Origin: [Clostridium] clostridioforme AGR2157
Lineage (GTDB): Bacteria; Bacillota; Clostridia; Lachnospirales; Lachnospiraceae
NCBI RefSeq assembly: GCF_000424325.1
Contig: NZ_AUJR01000012.1
Coordinates: forward strand, 41,432-105,431
Direction: 5' to 3'
DNA length: 64,000 bases
Shown here: one piece after another, positions 34,850-42,678 of the stretch
How the letters are laid out: each line of letters starts with the position of its first letter
How positions within the stretch are numbered: the first letter of the stretch is position 1
Translations under genes and position numbers: made by a program
The notes under the pieces: model-generated
What the model was told of the DNA's origin: nothing
The model's database searches: none
Seen by the model: only the letters and a program-made list of their open reading frames with translations

Positions 34850-35995
34850 TTACTTTGTAATCAATGCCGTATCAATGTCTGTATGATAAAATTCTTTATA
34901 AAAATCAGCTGCTTCGCCTGCAAATGTATCAAAGGGATACTTATCCTCATTGATAATACTGGAAAGCCACATGCATCCCAGGATGCCGGAAGGAACCGGT
35001 GAATCCCATGCCTCGAAGTCTTCCGGCATTTCATACACCTGCGCGTTCTTGACTGCATTGATTTCAGCCAGCTGCCCATCCTTCATCACATCTTCTTTTG
35101 TAAAATCCGCTTCCGGGATGATTACAAGAATGTCAGGATTGTACGCAATCAACTGTTCATACGATATATTGGCCCAGCCTTTATCGGTCAAATCACTGGC
35201 AGCATTTACACCTCCTGCTGTTTCAATCACACTGTTCTGGTACATGGCCGGAGTAGCCGCTGTCAGTACGCTGCTGGTTCCTGCAATGTAGACCGATGGC
35301 TTTTCCGTCTTTTCCCCTGAAATTTTATCTAATTCCTCAAGCTTTGTATCATAATATGAAATCAGTTTCTCTGCCTGTTCTTCTGCCCCTGCTGCCTGTC
35401 CAATCATGGAAATGGTCTGCAAAAGCAAATCCGTATCCTCCGGATTGACCACTAATGCTGCAATACCCATGCCGGATAAAGTCTCGGCCTGTTCAGACAA
35501 ACGCTTTGGAAGTACTACAAGGTCCGGCTCAAGGGATATGCACCCCTCTAAATTAAATTCCCTCGCAGTCCCCACATCCGGTAGATTCAAAAGTTCAGGC
35601 GCCGCCAATCCATAAATGGGCCTGGATGCTGCCTTTGACTCGATACCAACCAGTTTATCCTCAATCCCCAATGCAATCATCATGGAGGTGGTGATATAAT
35701 ACCCGCTTACGATTTTGTCCGCCGGCTTATCTAATACAACTTCCCTTCCAACCGCATCCGTGATTTTTATTGCCCCTGATGTTCCGGCATCCGCAGCCGA
35801 AGAGGGCTCCTCTTTTACCGCTTCTACCTCCGCTGCTTCTGTCTGGGTTTGGGTATCCGGCACAGCTGCCTGTGATTCGGCCTTCTGTCCTTCTGTCTCT
35901 GACTGGACCTGGTTTTCTCCTGTCTGTGAAGAACAGCCGGTCATGGAAGCCATGACAAGCGATGCGCTCAATAAAATTGCCAATATTTTTTTCAT
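34850..35995 (-). CDS. FecB/MolA-type ABC transporter substrate-binding lipoprotein
   Basis: A 381-residue lipoprotein (lipobox SMTGC, Cys 19) with an acidic, Gln/Glu/Ala-rich linker to about residue 75 and a class III binding domain beginning KITDAVGREVVLDKPADKIV. The start at 35995 has GGGGAG upstream; the frame extends further but without a site. In this superfamily ligands include ferric siderophores, haem, cobalamin, and molybdate/tungstate (MolA). Because the operon continues directly into an AOR-family gene, tungstate or molybdate is my favoured ligand, but sequence alone cannot decide it. Confidence 0.83.
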   Translation of the reverse strand: MKKILAILLSASLVMASMTGCSSQTGENQVQSETEGQKAESQAAVPDTQTQTEAAEVEAVKEEPSSAADAGTSGAIKITDAVGREVVLDKPADKIVSGYYITTSMMIALGIEDKLVGIESKAASRPIYGLAAPELLNLPDVGTAREFNLEGCISLEPDLVVLPKRLSEQAETLSGMGIAALVVNPEDTDLLLQTISMIGQAAGAEEQAEKLISYYDTKLEELDKISGEKTEKPSVYIAGTSSVLTAATPAMYQNSVIETAGGVNAASDLTDKGWANISYEQLIAYNPDILVIIPEADFTKEDVMKDGQLAEINAVKNAQVYEMPEDFEAWDSPVPSGILGCMWLSSIINEDKYPFDTFAGEAADFYKEFYHTDIDTALITK

Positions 35996-36038
35996 CTTCT
36001 TCTCCCCTGTCTGTATCATATGTATATTTACCCTATAC

Positions 36039-36066
36039 ATTATATCATTTGAGAAAATTACCACAA
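36039..36066 (-). promoter_or_regulatory. Promoter of the importer/AOR operon
   Basis: On the minus strand an extended -10 (TGATATAAT) lies 16 bp after a weak -35 TTGTGG, about 44 bp before the lipoprotein ATG. Confidence 0.5.
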
Positions 36067-36198
36067 ATAGCTTATATTTATACTCTTTTATCTGAAATTG
36101 TTTTTATCTATACACATGACTGAAATAGCAGTGGTATTCCTCCCGCATATCCCCTTTATTTTTATTGGCATCGGGAACAATGCGAGGCAAATTTCATG

Positions 36199-36227
36199 TT
36201 GACACAGGCATTGTGTTATGAGATACT
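36199..36227 (+). promoter_or_regulatory. Promoter of the degV gene
   Basis: A consensus -35 TTGACA is exactly 17 bp from GATACT, 40 bp before the ATG at 36267. Confidence 0.65.
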
Positions 36228-36235
36228 TTTATATA

Positions 36236-36250
36236 TAGTATTTAATACTA
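36236..36250. promoter_or_regulatory. 15-bp palindrome at the degV transcription start
   Basis: TAGTATT-T-AATACTA is a perfect palindrome lying about 8 bp after the -10 box, over the expected start point, where a repressor would block transcription. Confidence 0.5.
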
Positions 36251-36266
36251 CGTATGGAGGTGTTGT

Positions 36267-37109
36267 ATGAAAACTGTTATTCTAATTGACTCTGGCTGCG
36301 ACGTATCCCATGAGATAGTCCAGAGATTTCACATGAAGGTGATGCCCCTTCATATCATTTATCCGGAACGGGATTATATTGACGGCGTGGACATCCTTCC
36401 TGAGGCCATTTATCAGCGTTTTCCGGGCGAAATTCCCGCCACTTCAACACCCAGTCCCCAGGATGTGAAAGATATGGTTGAAGAAATCAAGGCAGAGGGT
36501 TATACTCATGTGCTGGCATTCTGTATTTCCAGCGGCTTAAGCGGTACATATAATACGGTTGCCAGTGTTCTGGGGGATGAAAAGGACCTGACTTCCTTTG
36601 TGCTGGACACCAGAAACATATCCTTTGGGGCCGGTATCCTGGCTGTATGGGCCGGGATGCAGTTAGAAGAAGGGAAAAGCTTTGATGAACTGAAAGAAAT
36701 GCTTCCCGGAAAAGTTAAGGATTCCAAGGTATTCTATTACATGGATACACTGACCTATCTGCGCAAGGGAGGCCGAATCGGTCTGGTCACCTCTGCGGCA
36801 GGCAGCATCCTAAACATTAAGCCCATCATCTCCTGCAATGATGACGGGGTATATTACACTGCTGCGAAGATACGCGGCGCAAAGCGGGGACTCTTCAGAC
36901 TGCTGGCGGAAGCCAGTTCCTTTGCTGGCGGCCGCCCCTGCCTGACCGCCCTGTTGAACGGCCAGGGACAGGAAGCGTCCGATGAACTGAAGCCCCGGCT
37001 GATTGCCGGCATCCCGGAAGGACGTCTGATTATGGAAAAAGCCATCACTGCCTCCCTGGCCGTACACACCGGCCCCGGTCTGGTGGGAATCGGCGTGCTC
37101 CGTCTGTAG
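36267..37109 (+). CDS. DegV-family fatty-acid-binding protein
   Basis: A 280-residue DegV protein. Members bind a fatty acid and act with FakA kinase in Gram-positive bacteria. Signature segments are IDSGCDVSHEIVQRF at the N-terminus, PATSTPSPQDV near residue 58 (the phosphoryl-contacting Ser-Thr region), ISSGLSGTYNTA-like SSGLSGTYNTVAS near residue 88, and TYLRKGGRIG near residue 165. The gene is monocistronic with a strong promoter and a TGGAGG site. No FakA gene is nearby. Confidence 0.88.
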   Translation: MKTVILIDSGCDVSHEIVQRFHMKVMPLHIIYPERDYIDGVDILPEAIYQRFPGEIPATSTPSPQDVKDMVEEIKAEGYTHVLAFCISSGLSGTYNTVASVLGDEKDLTSFVLDTRNISFGAGILAVWAGMQLEEGKSFDELKEMLPGKVKDSKVFYYMDTLTYLRKGGRIGLVTSAAGSILNIKPIISCNDDGVYYTAAKIRGAKRGLFRLLAEASSFAGGRPCLTALLNGQGQEASDELKPRLIAGIPEGRLIMEKAITASLAVHTGPGLVGIGVLRL

Positions 37110-37132
37110 CAGGTATGTACCTGCAGGCCGGC

Positions 37133-37162
37133 CCGGAAACAGTTGGACCGGAAACAGTTGGA
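37133..37162. repeat. 15-bp tandem duplication
   Basis: CCGGAAACAGTTGGA occurs twice head to tail between two convergent genes (degV and the aldo/keto reductase). Confidence 0.9.
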
Positions 37163-37172
37163 CCTATAAAAG

Positions 37173-38288
37173 TTACAGTGCCTCCGCCGCCCTTGCCAGT
37201 TCTTCCCGAATGGCAATATGCTGGGGACAGACCTGTTCACACTTGCCGCATTTGATACATTCTGCGGCTTTCTTTTTTCCATGCCCTCCAACCAGCCAGT
37301 CCTCCTGATGAGCGGCAGCCGCCTTATCCCTATAAAGGGTCAGATAATTCATGGCTGTAAATGAACCGGATATGCCAATGTTATTGGGACATACCTTGGC
37401 GCAGTAATTGCAGGTAGTGCATGGAATCAGGGGAATCCGGTTAATCTCCCTCTGTGCAGCATCCAGTGTCCTCTGCTCCTCCGGGGTCAGGCCGTTAAAA
37501 TCCTTCATGCTGGAAAGATTATCCTCCATCTGCTCCAGGCTGCTCATACCGGAGAGCACAGTAATAACGCCTTCCAGACCGGCCGCAAAACGGATGGCCC
37601 AGGACGCAGCCGACCTGTCCGGTTCTGCCTTCTTCAGAATGTTCAGGACAGACTCCGGCGGATTGGCCAGCATACCGCCTTTTACAGGCTCCATGATTAC
37701 CACTGGTTTTCCGTGCTTTCTGGCCACCTCATAGCATCGTCCGGACTGCACGGCCGGGTAATCCCAGTCAGCATAATTGATTTGAAGCTGGACAAATTCC
37801 ATTTCCGGATGCCTGGTCAACAGTTCATCCAGCTCCTCAGGCGTTGAGTGGAAGGAAAATCCCACATGCTTAATCAGACCCTGCGCCTTTTTCTCCTGAA
37901 CAAATCCCCACATATCATAGTCATCGAAAAAATGGGTTCGGCTCTCTCCCAGGTTATGCAGCAGGTAAAAATCAAAATATCCGGCTCCTGTCTGCTTTAA
38001 GGAAGTGTCAAACTGTGCAGCTGCTTCCTCCCTGCTCCTGCAGTTAATCCATGCAGCGTTCTTGGTCGCCAGCTGGAACCGGCTGCGGGGATACCGTTCT
38101 ACCAATGCCTGGCGGATGGCATCCTCGCTGCCTGCATAGGCCCATGCCGTATCAAAATAGGTAAAGCCTGCCTCCAGAAACAAATCTGTCATTTGTTTCG
38201 TCTGTTCTATGTCAATTACGCCGTCTTTTTGCGGCAGCCTCATCAGGCCAAAACCCAGCTTCTTTATTTCCTCACCTAAATATGCCAT
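37173..38288 (-). CDS. Aldo/keto reductase with C-terminal 2x[4Fe-4S] domain
   Basis: A 371-residue fusion. The TIM-barrel AKR part shows the catalytic tetrad in FDTAWAYAGSE (Asp, Tyr), LATKNA (Lys) and LLHNLG (His). The C-terminal ferredoxin part has CTTCNYCAKVCP and CIKCGKCEQVCP. The family is common in anaerobes, where the clusters may replace NADPH as the electron route. The start at 38288 has GGAGGA upstream. It lies 14 bp behind a flavodoxin gene, an apt electron donor encoded in the same operon. Confidence 0.88.
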   Translation of the reverse strand: MAYLGEEIKKLGFGLMRLPQKDGVIDIEQTKQMTDLFLEAGFTYFDTAWAYAGSEDAIRQALVERYPRSRFQLATKNAAWINCRSREEAAAQFDTSLKQTGAGYFDFYLLHNLGESRTHFFDDYDMWGFVQEKKAQGLIKHVGFSFHSTPEELDELLTRHPEMEFVQLQINYADWDYPAVQSGRCYEVARKHGKPVVIMEPVKGGMLANPPESVLNILKKAEPDRSAASWAIRFAAGLEGVITVLSGMSSLEQMEDNLSSMKDFNGLTPEEQRTLDAAQREINRIPLIPCTTCNYCAKVCPNNIGISGSFTAMNYLTLYRDKAAAAHQEDWLVGGHGKKKAAECIKCGKCEQVCPQHIAIREELARAAEAL

Positions 38289-38302
38289 CTTTGTGCTTCC
38301 TC

Positions 38303-38782
38303 CTATAATCCAAGGCCGTCCACCCATGACTTAAGATCAGCGGCCTTCACACTGCCGAACCGTCTGCCCTGTTTCCAGCGGGTATCCCGGGAACAGCAGC
38401 CTTTTAATACCCGGTCCGTGTCACCCATGCCGCTGCCGCCGGAAGTCGCAAAGGGAATCACTGTCTTGCCTGAGAAGTCATAGCTTTCCAGGAATGTGTT
38501 AATGATGGTGGGAGCTACGTACCACCAGATGGGGAATCCCACAAAGACCGTATCATACTGCTCCATATCCGCCACCTGATTGCCAATGGCCGGTCGGTAG
38601 GACGGGTCATTCATCTCCACGCTGCTGCGGCTCTTCTTATTTGTCCAGTCCAGGTCAGCGGATGAATACGGCTCTGCGGGCTGTATTTCGTGCAAATCAG
38701 CACCTGTTACCTGTGCCAATGACTTTGCCAGCTTAGCAGTGACGCCGCTGGCGGAAAAATATGCTACTAATGTTTTACTCAT
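38303..38782 (-). CDS. Flavodoxin
   Basis: A 159-residue flavodoxin-like protein. The FMN phosphate loop is FSASGVTAKLAKSLA near residue 9; GFPIWWYVAPTIINTFLE near residue 82 and FATSGGSGMG near residue 111 match the flavin-stacking loops. GGGAGG precedes the ATG. It is the first gene of a two-gene operon with the Fe-S aldo/keto reductase and probably its redox partner. Confidence 0.87.
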   Translation of the reverse strand: MSKTLVAYFSASGVTAKLAKSLAQVTGADLHEIQPAEPYSSADLDWTNKKSRSSVEMNDPSYRPAIGNQVADMEQYDTVFVGFPIWWYVAPTIINTFLESYDFSGKTVIPFATSGGSGMGDTDRVLKGCCSRDTRWKQGRRFGSVKAADLKSWVDGLGL

Positions 38783-39018
38783 CGTGTTTTCCTCCCTGAT
38801 TCATATTAATTTTTATCATCCGGTTCTCATATAAACTGTTTCCATGAGTTCCCAAGTCATTCCTCAGCTGAACTAACCGCCTTTCCAATTCCAGTGACAG
38901 ACAGCAGCACATTATAAAGGGTGGATGCAGCCTGTATCCGTCCTCTCCATCCTCCAATGCATTCAGGACGGTTTCCGGGAGTTAACCAATTCTTCACCTT
39001 TTACTATGTATGTATCAT
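38783..39018. other. Intergenic region without a convincing gene
   Basis: A 60-codon minus-strand frame (38775-38957) overlaps the flavodoxin start and lacks a ribosome site and recognisable motifs. A weak minus-strand promoter (TTGGGA, 18 bp, TATGAG) may drive the flavodoxin operon. Otherwise I see nothing here. Confidence 0.4.
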
Positions 39019-39843
39019 TTACCTGCGGCCCAGCTGCCAAAAGGCAACCGCGCTTGCTGCTGCAACATTTAAGGAATCCACGCCATGGGACATGGGAATG
39101 CGGACCGTGTAATCGCAGTCAGCAATGGTCCCTGCTGCCAGCCCGTCCCCTTCCGTGCCCAGGATAATGGCCAGCTTTTCCTCTGACATCAATCCTGCAT
39201 CATCAATGCTGACAGAATCATCATTTAAAGCCATTGCCGCAGTCTTAAATCCCAGCTCATGCAAACGTCCAATTCCCTCCTGAGGCCAGGATAATCCGCT
39301 GTCCAGAAACGTCCAGGGTATCTGGAATACAGTCCCCATGCTCACCCGGATGGCACGGCGGTACAGAGGATTGCTGCAGGCAGATGTCAGCAGGACTCCA
39401 TCCATGTTCAGGGCTGCAGCGGAACGGAATATGGCACCTACATTGGTGGGATTCATGACATGTTCCAGCACAGCAATCCGCCGCGCGCCTGCACAGATTT
39501 CCTCAGGCCCGGGCATAGGCGGACGGTACATTGCGCACAGCATCCCCCGCGTAAGATGAAATCCGGTCAGCTGTGTCAGCACGTCAAATTCTGCTGCATA
39601 CACAGGAATATCACCGCAGCGCCTGATGATTTCCCTGGCCTGGCTTTCCACATGCTTCATTTCCATCAGCATGGATATGGGTACGCACCCCGCGTCCAGA
39701 GCGCGCTCTATGACCTTGGGACTTTCCGCTATAAAAATGCCCTTGTCCGGTTCGTGGCGGTTCAGCAGCTGCCCCTCTGTAAGCCGGGCGTAAACATCAA
39801 GCTCCGGAGCGGCAAAATCGGTTATCTCAATTATATTTGGCAT
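39019..39843 (-). CDS. TrmH/SpoU-family RNA 2'-O-methyltransferase
   Basis: A 274-residue SPOUT methylase, acting on tRNA or rRNA ribose with S-adenosylmethionine. The three SpoU motifs are present: HVMNPTNVGAIFRSAAAL near residue 128, LAIILGTEGDGL near residue 225, and IPMSHGVDSLNVAAASAV near residue 250. An N-terminal substrate-binding domain opens the protein (GIFIAESPKVIERAL). The target nucleotide cannot be assigned. Confidence 0.9.
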   Translation of the reverse strand: MPNIIEITDFAAPELDVYARLTEGQLLNRHEPDKGIFIAESPKVIERALDAGCVPISMLMEMKHVESQAREIIRRCGDIPVYAAEFDVLTQLTGFHLTRGMLCAMYRPPMPGPEEICAGARRIAVLEHVMNPTNVGAIFRSAAALNMDGVLLTSACSNPLYRRAIRVSMGTVFQIPWTFLDSGLSWPQEGIGRLHELGFKTAAMALNDDSVSIDDAGLMSEEKLAIILGTEGDGLAAGTIADCDYTVRIPMSHGVDSLNVAAASAVAFWQLGRR

Positions 39844-39860
39844 ATGGTATCTCCTGGTTT

Positions 39861-39888
39861 CCTTTTGTTGGTTACCTTTTGTTGGTTA
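39861..39888. repeat. 14-bp tandem duplication
   Basis: CCTTTTGTTGGTTA is repeated head to tail 18 bp upstream of the RNA methylase start codon. Confidence 0.9.
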
Positions 39889-40211
39889 CTATTATTGTTT
39901 TCCCCTTCTGATTGTTTATTATAGTATATAGCGTCCTGAGAATCCATGGTTTTCTGAAAAAAGACAGGACAAAACACTTGGTTTTACAGTGATAAGGAAG
40001 CATTTGTACTAACACATCACCTAGGATTTACCGCATAAATGCAGGGCAAATCGCCCCTATTGCGTAACATACCATACACCCCTGTTGAAATGCCCTTGAT
40101 ATTTGAACAAATGCTTAATGCGTGTGCTGCAATGCTGCAAAACGGTGTTTACGGCTTCCGGCTCTCCGGCGACTGCTCACAGCAGAAGATTTTCCGTAAT
40201 ACCCATGAAGC

Positions 40212-40304
40212 GATGGAAAAGGAATTGAAGCGCAGGCGGCGCTGGTTGGACAGGCAAAGAAACGGATTGCGGAACTTGACCGTATTTTCAACCGCCCTGG
40301 CTAA
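40212..40304 (+). pseudogene. Frameshifted fragment of a large serine recombinase
   Basis: Reading MEKELKR and then shifting frame gives QAALVGQAKKRIAELDRIFN before a stop. KKRIAELDRIF is a hallmark of the coiled-coil part of TnpX/Tn4451-type large serine recombinases. Only this piece remains. The rest of the 532-bp gap 39844-40375 holds a 115-codon open frame with a hydrophobic tail that I consider fortuitous or decayed. Confidence 0.45.
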
Positions 40305-40375
40305 TGCAACAATGGCGGTAATGACATATACTTCCATTTTAATGATTTTGGGCATCATCTTTACTTCCTTCTGTT

Positions 40376-41509
40376 TTATGTAAAATCAGCCTGGCAATAC
40401 ATTACCTTGCCGCCTTTTATGGTCATTTGCGGAACAATGACCTGATGTCCGGTAAATGTATGTCCATTCCGGTCGCTGTAACATACCTCCTTTTCTACCA
40501 GCTTAAGAATGGCCACATCCGCAGTACTGCCCATGTCCAGGGACGCCAGTTCTTCCCTTCCAATCAGCTGTGCCGGGCAAACGGTTGCTGCATCCAGCAC
40601 CTTTTCCAGGCACATTCCCATATCCAGATATTTGCTCATTATCCTTGGCAGGCTGTGAAGGGGCTGGAGATAAAAACCAGCGGTATTGATGTCAGAACTG
40701 ATAATGTCCGGTATAAATCCCTGTTTCACGGCCTTCCGGGAGATCTCCAGGTCATAATTATTACAGCCATTGCTGGCATCAAATAATACTCCCCTCTCCC
40801 TTGCATCCATGATTCCTTTTCGAACCGCTCCGTTTTCATCCAGAATCGTTTCTCTGCCCTTTCCCTGATAGACATGGCATATCACGTCTTTCCTGCGCAG
40901 CATCCCTGCAAGCTTCTCCAAATCCATCGCGGGGTCCGTGATATGTACGCATATATTACAGCCAAGTTCCTCTGCAACCGCAACCGTAGCTCTCAGGGAT
41001 TTCTCCGCCTCATTCTCCCCGATGATGTCCGCTGACAGTCTCAGTTTCAGGCCTACCAGGTTGTCCGGGTATGTCCTGAACAATGTGTGTATTTTGTCAC
41101 GGTCAAAATACCGTTCCTCCAGGCGTTCCGGATACTGATTCGTGGTCTGGCCCCCGCTTCCCATAAGGAGCATGTTCAGAATACGCACATCGCTGAAAGA
41201 CATCACGCTCCTGCGGTACATCTCGTAATTGGCAGCGCCGCAGCTTCCTCCGTCCACAACGGTGGTGATTCCGCATGGAAAGGAAGCCGCGTCCGGATTT
41301 ACACCGTTTTCTGTACCATGGTTAAAATAATGAACATGGTAATCAATCAGTCCTGCTGTGACGATACAACCAGAAGCATCCACCACCTCACAGTCTCCTG
41401 ACGGGAGTCCTTCCATAATCCTTCCATCCTTAACCGCAATATCCTTATAGCTCCATTCATGCCTGGCCGGATTATATACTTTTCCACTTCTGATTAATAA
41501 TGTTCCCAC
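40376..41509 (-). CDS. Amidohydrolase/deacetylase of the Atu3266/EF_0837 type, second copy
   Basis: A 377-residue paralogue of the 9373-10518 enzyme. Metal ligands are again in place: DYHVHYF, GLKLRLSAD, CVHITD, CHVYQGKG and SSDINT. It starts with GTG, 7 bp after AAGGAG. It is the last gene of the TRAP-transporter operon, 11 bp behind the DctP gene, so its substrate is likely the TRAP ligand, a carboxylate with an amide or ester group. Confidence 0.8.
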   Translation of the reverse strand: MGTLLIRSGKVYNPARHEWSYKDIAVKDGRIMEGLPSGDCEVVDASGCIVTAGLIDYHVHYFNHGTENGVNPDAASFPCGITTVVDGGSCGAANYEMYRRSVMSFSDVRILNMLLMGSGGQTTNQYPERLEERYFDRDKIHTLFRTYPDNLVGLKLRLSADIIGENEAEKSLRATVAVAEELGCNICVHITDPAMDLEKLAGMLRRKDVICHVYQGKGRETILDENGAVRKGIMDARERGVLFDASNGCNNYDLEISRKAVKQGFIPDIISSDINTAGFYLQPLHSLPRIMSKYLDMGMCLEKVLDAATVCPAQLIGREELASLDMGSTADVAILKLVEKEVCYSDRNGHTFTGHQVIVPQMTIKGGKVMYCQADFT

Positions 41510-41520
41510 CTGTTTACTCC

Positions 41521-42645
41521 TTATTTCGCTTCATTGATTGCTGCCAGCAGCTGATCCACAAGCTCATCACCCGTGTTTTCCCTTACCATGTCATAAACCA
41601 CGGATGCTTTTTCTTTTAACTCTCCCATCACCTTGTCGTCCAAGACAATTATCTCACATCCGGCGTCTTCACATGTTTTCTTATATTCTGCTATACTCTC
41701 ATCTGCCTTGCTGTTCGCATAGGCCGTTGCCTCCTCAGCACATTCATCCACAAGAGCTCTTACATCTTCCGGGAGGCTCTGATACAAATTATAATTCATG
41801 AAAAATGTAATAATATGGCCGATATGATTTGTCTCAATTACATATTTCTGGACCTCCTGCATGTTATTGCCCACGATATTCATATAAGGATTCTCCTCCC
41901 CGTCAATGGTTCCCTGCTGAAGTCCCATAAACACTTCCGTAAACTGCATAGGAGTTGCCGCCGCGCCAAGGGCATTCCAATACGCAATGTGGTACTGATT
42001 CGTCATGACACGAATTTTCTGACCTTGTAAATCGGCCAGCTGATGCACTGGTTTATTGGAGGTAAGCTGTCTGAAGCCGGCATCGGAAAAGCCCAGCATC
42101 TCAATTCCTCCCTGATTATTATATTCATCCAAAGCACTTACAAGGCCACCGCTCAGCACGGCTCTCATCTGTTCCACATTGGCGAAAAGATTTGGCATGT
42201 CAAAGACAGCGTAGGATGGTATGAAGTCAACAAGGTCCGTTGTCATGCCTGTACCGATATCGATGGAACCGCCGATAACTGCTTCCGTAAATTCGGTTGT
42301 ATTGCCCAGCTGCCCTCCGGGGTAAATGTCAACCGTAATCCTTCCCCCTGACCGTTCATCCAGGAGCTGAGCAAATTTTTCAACCATCATGTAATTTATA
42401 GTGTTTTCAGCCACCGACATGGCTGCTGTCCAGTGATATTCCGGAAATTCTCCTGTAGTTCCGGACGCCGAACCATCGTCTTTTGCCTGTGCTTCTGCCT
42501 GTGCTTCTGCCTGTGCTTCTGCCTGTGCTTCAGTCTGGGAAGCTCCGGAAGTACTGCTTACTTTTCCTCCATCACTTCCTGAAAAACCGCATCCCGACAG
42601 GGATATTACCATAGACACTGCCACCATTGCTGCTAATTTTCTCAT
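41521..42645 (-). CDS. dctP: TRAP transporter substrate-binding lipoprotein DctP
   Basis: A 374-residue DctP-family binding protein with lipobox SLSGC (Cys 19). The mature part begins after a linker of AQAE repeats and carries family features GGQLGNTTEFTEAVIGGSID near residue 110, the carboxylate-binding Arg region GQKIRVMTN near residue 195, and GTIDGEENPYMNI near residue 230. I use the ATG at 42645, with GGAG 9 bp upstream, not the GTG just before it. The operon reads DctQ, DctM, DctP, amidohydrolase. Confidence 0.87.
   Translation of the reverse strand: MRKLAAMVAVSMVISLSGCGFSGSDGGKVSSTSGASQTEAQAEAQAEAQAEAQAKDDGSASGTTGEFPEYHWTAAMSVAENTINYMMVEKFAQLLDERSGGRITVDIYPGGQLGNTTEFTEAVIGGSIDIGTGMTTDLVDFIPSYAVFDMPNLFANVEQMRAVLSGGLVSALDEYNNQGGIEMLGFSDAGFRQLTSNKPVHQLADLQGQKIRVMTNQYHIAYWNALGAAATPMQFTEVFMGLQQGTIDGEENPYMNIVGNNMQEVQKYVIETNHIGHIITFFMNYNLYQSLPEDVRALVDECAEEATAYANSKADESIAEYKKTCEDAGCEIIVLDDKVMGELKEKASVVYDMVRENTGDELVDQLLAAINEAK
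42485..42532. repeat. 12-bp coding tandem repeat, four copies
   Basis: GCCTGTGCTTCT is repeated four times (last copy one change) inside dctP, encoding the AEAQ steps of the linker between lipid anchor and binding domain. Each unit is in frame, so copy-number change would alter tether length only. Confidence 0.92.
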
Positions 42646-42678
42646 CACTATTCTCCTTTTTATAAAATGTGTTTGTTC

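Noticed and set aside
38775..38957. 60-codon frame upstream of the flavodoxin as a regulator gene
   Set aside because: It overlaps the flavodoxin start, lacks a ribosome site and shows no helix-turn-helix pattern.
40039..40383. 115-codon frame with hydrophobic C-terminus as an intact gene
   Set aside because: Its middle overlaps a recombinase fragment in a shifted frame and no ribosome site precedes its start; the hydrophobic tail alone is not enough to call a toxin or membrane peptide.
42485..42532. Four 12-bp repeats as a CRISPR or binding-site array
   Set aside because: They are contiguous, without spacers, and in frame within a protein linker.
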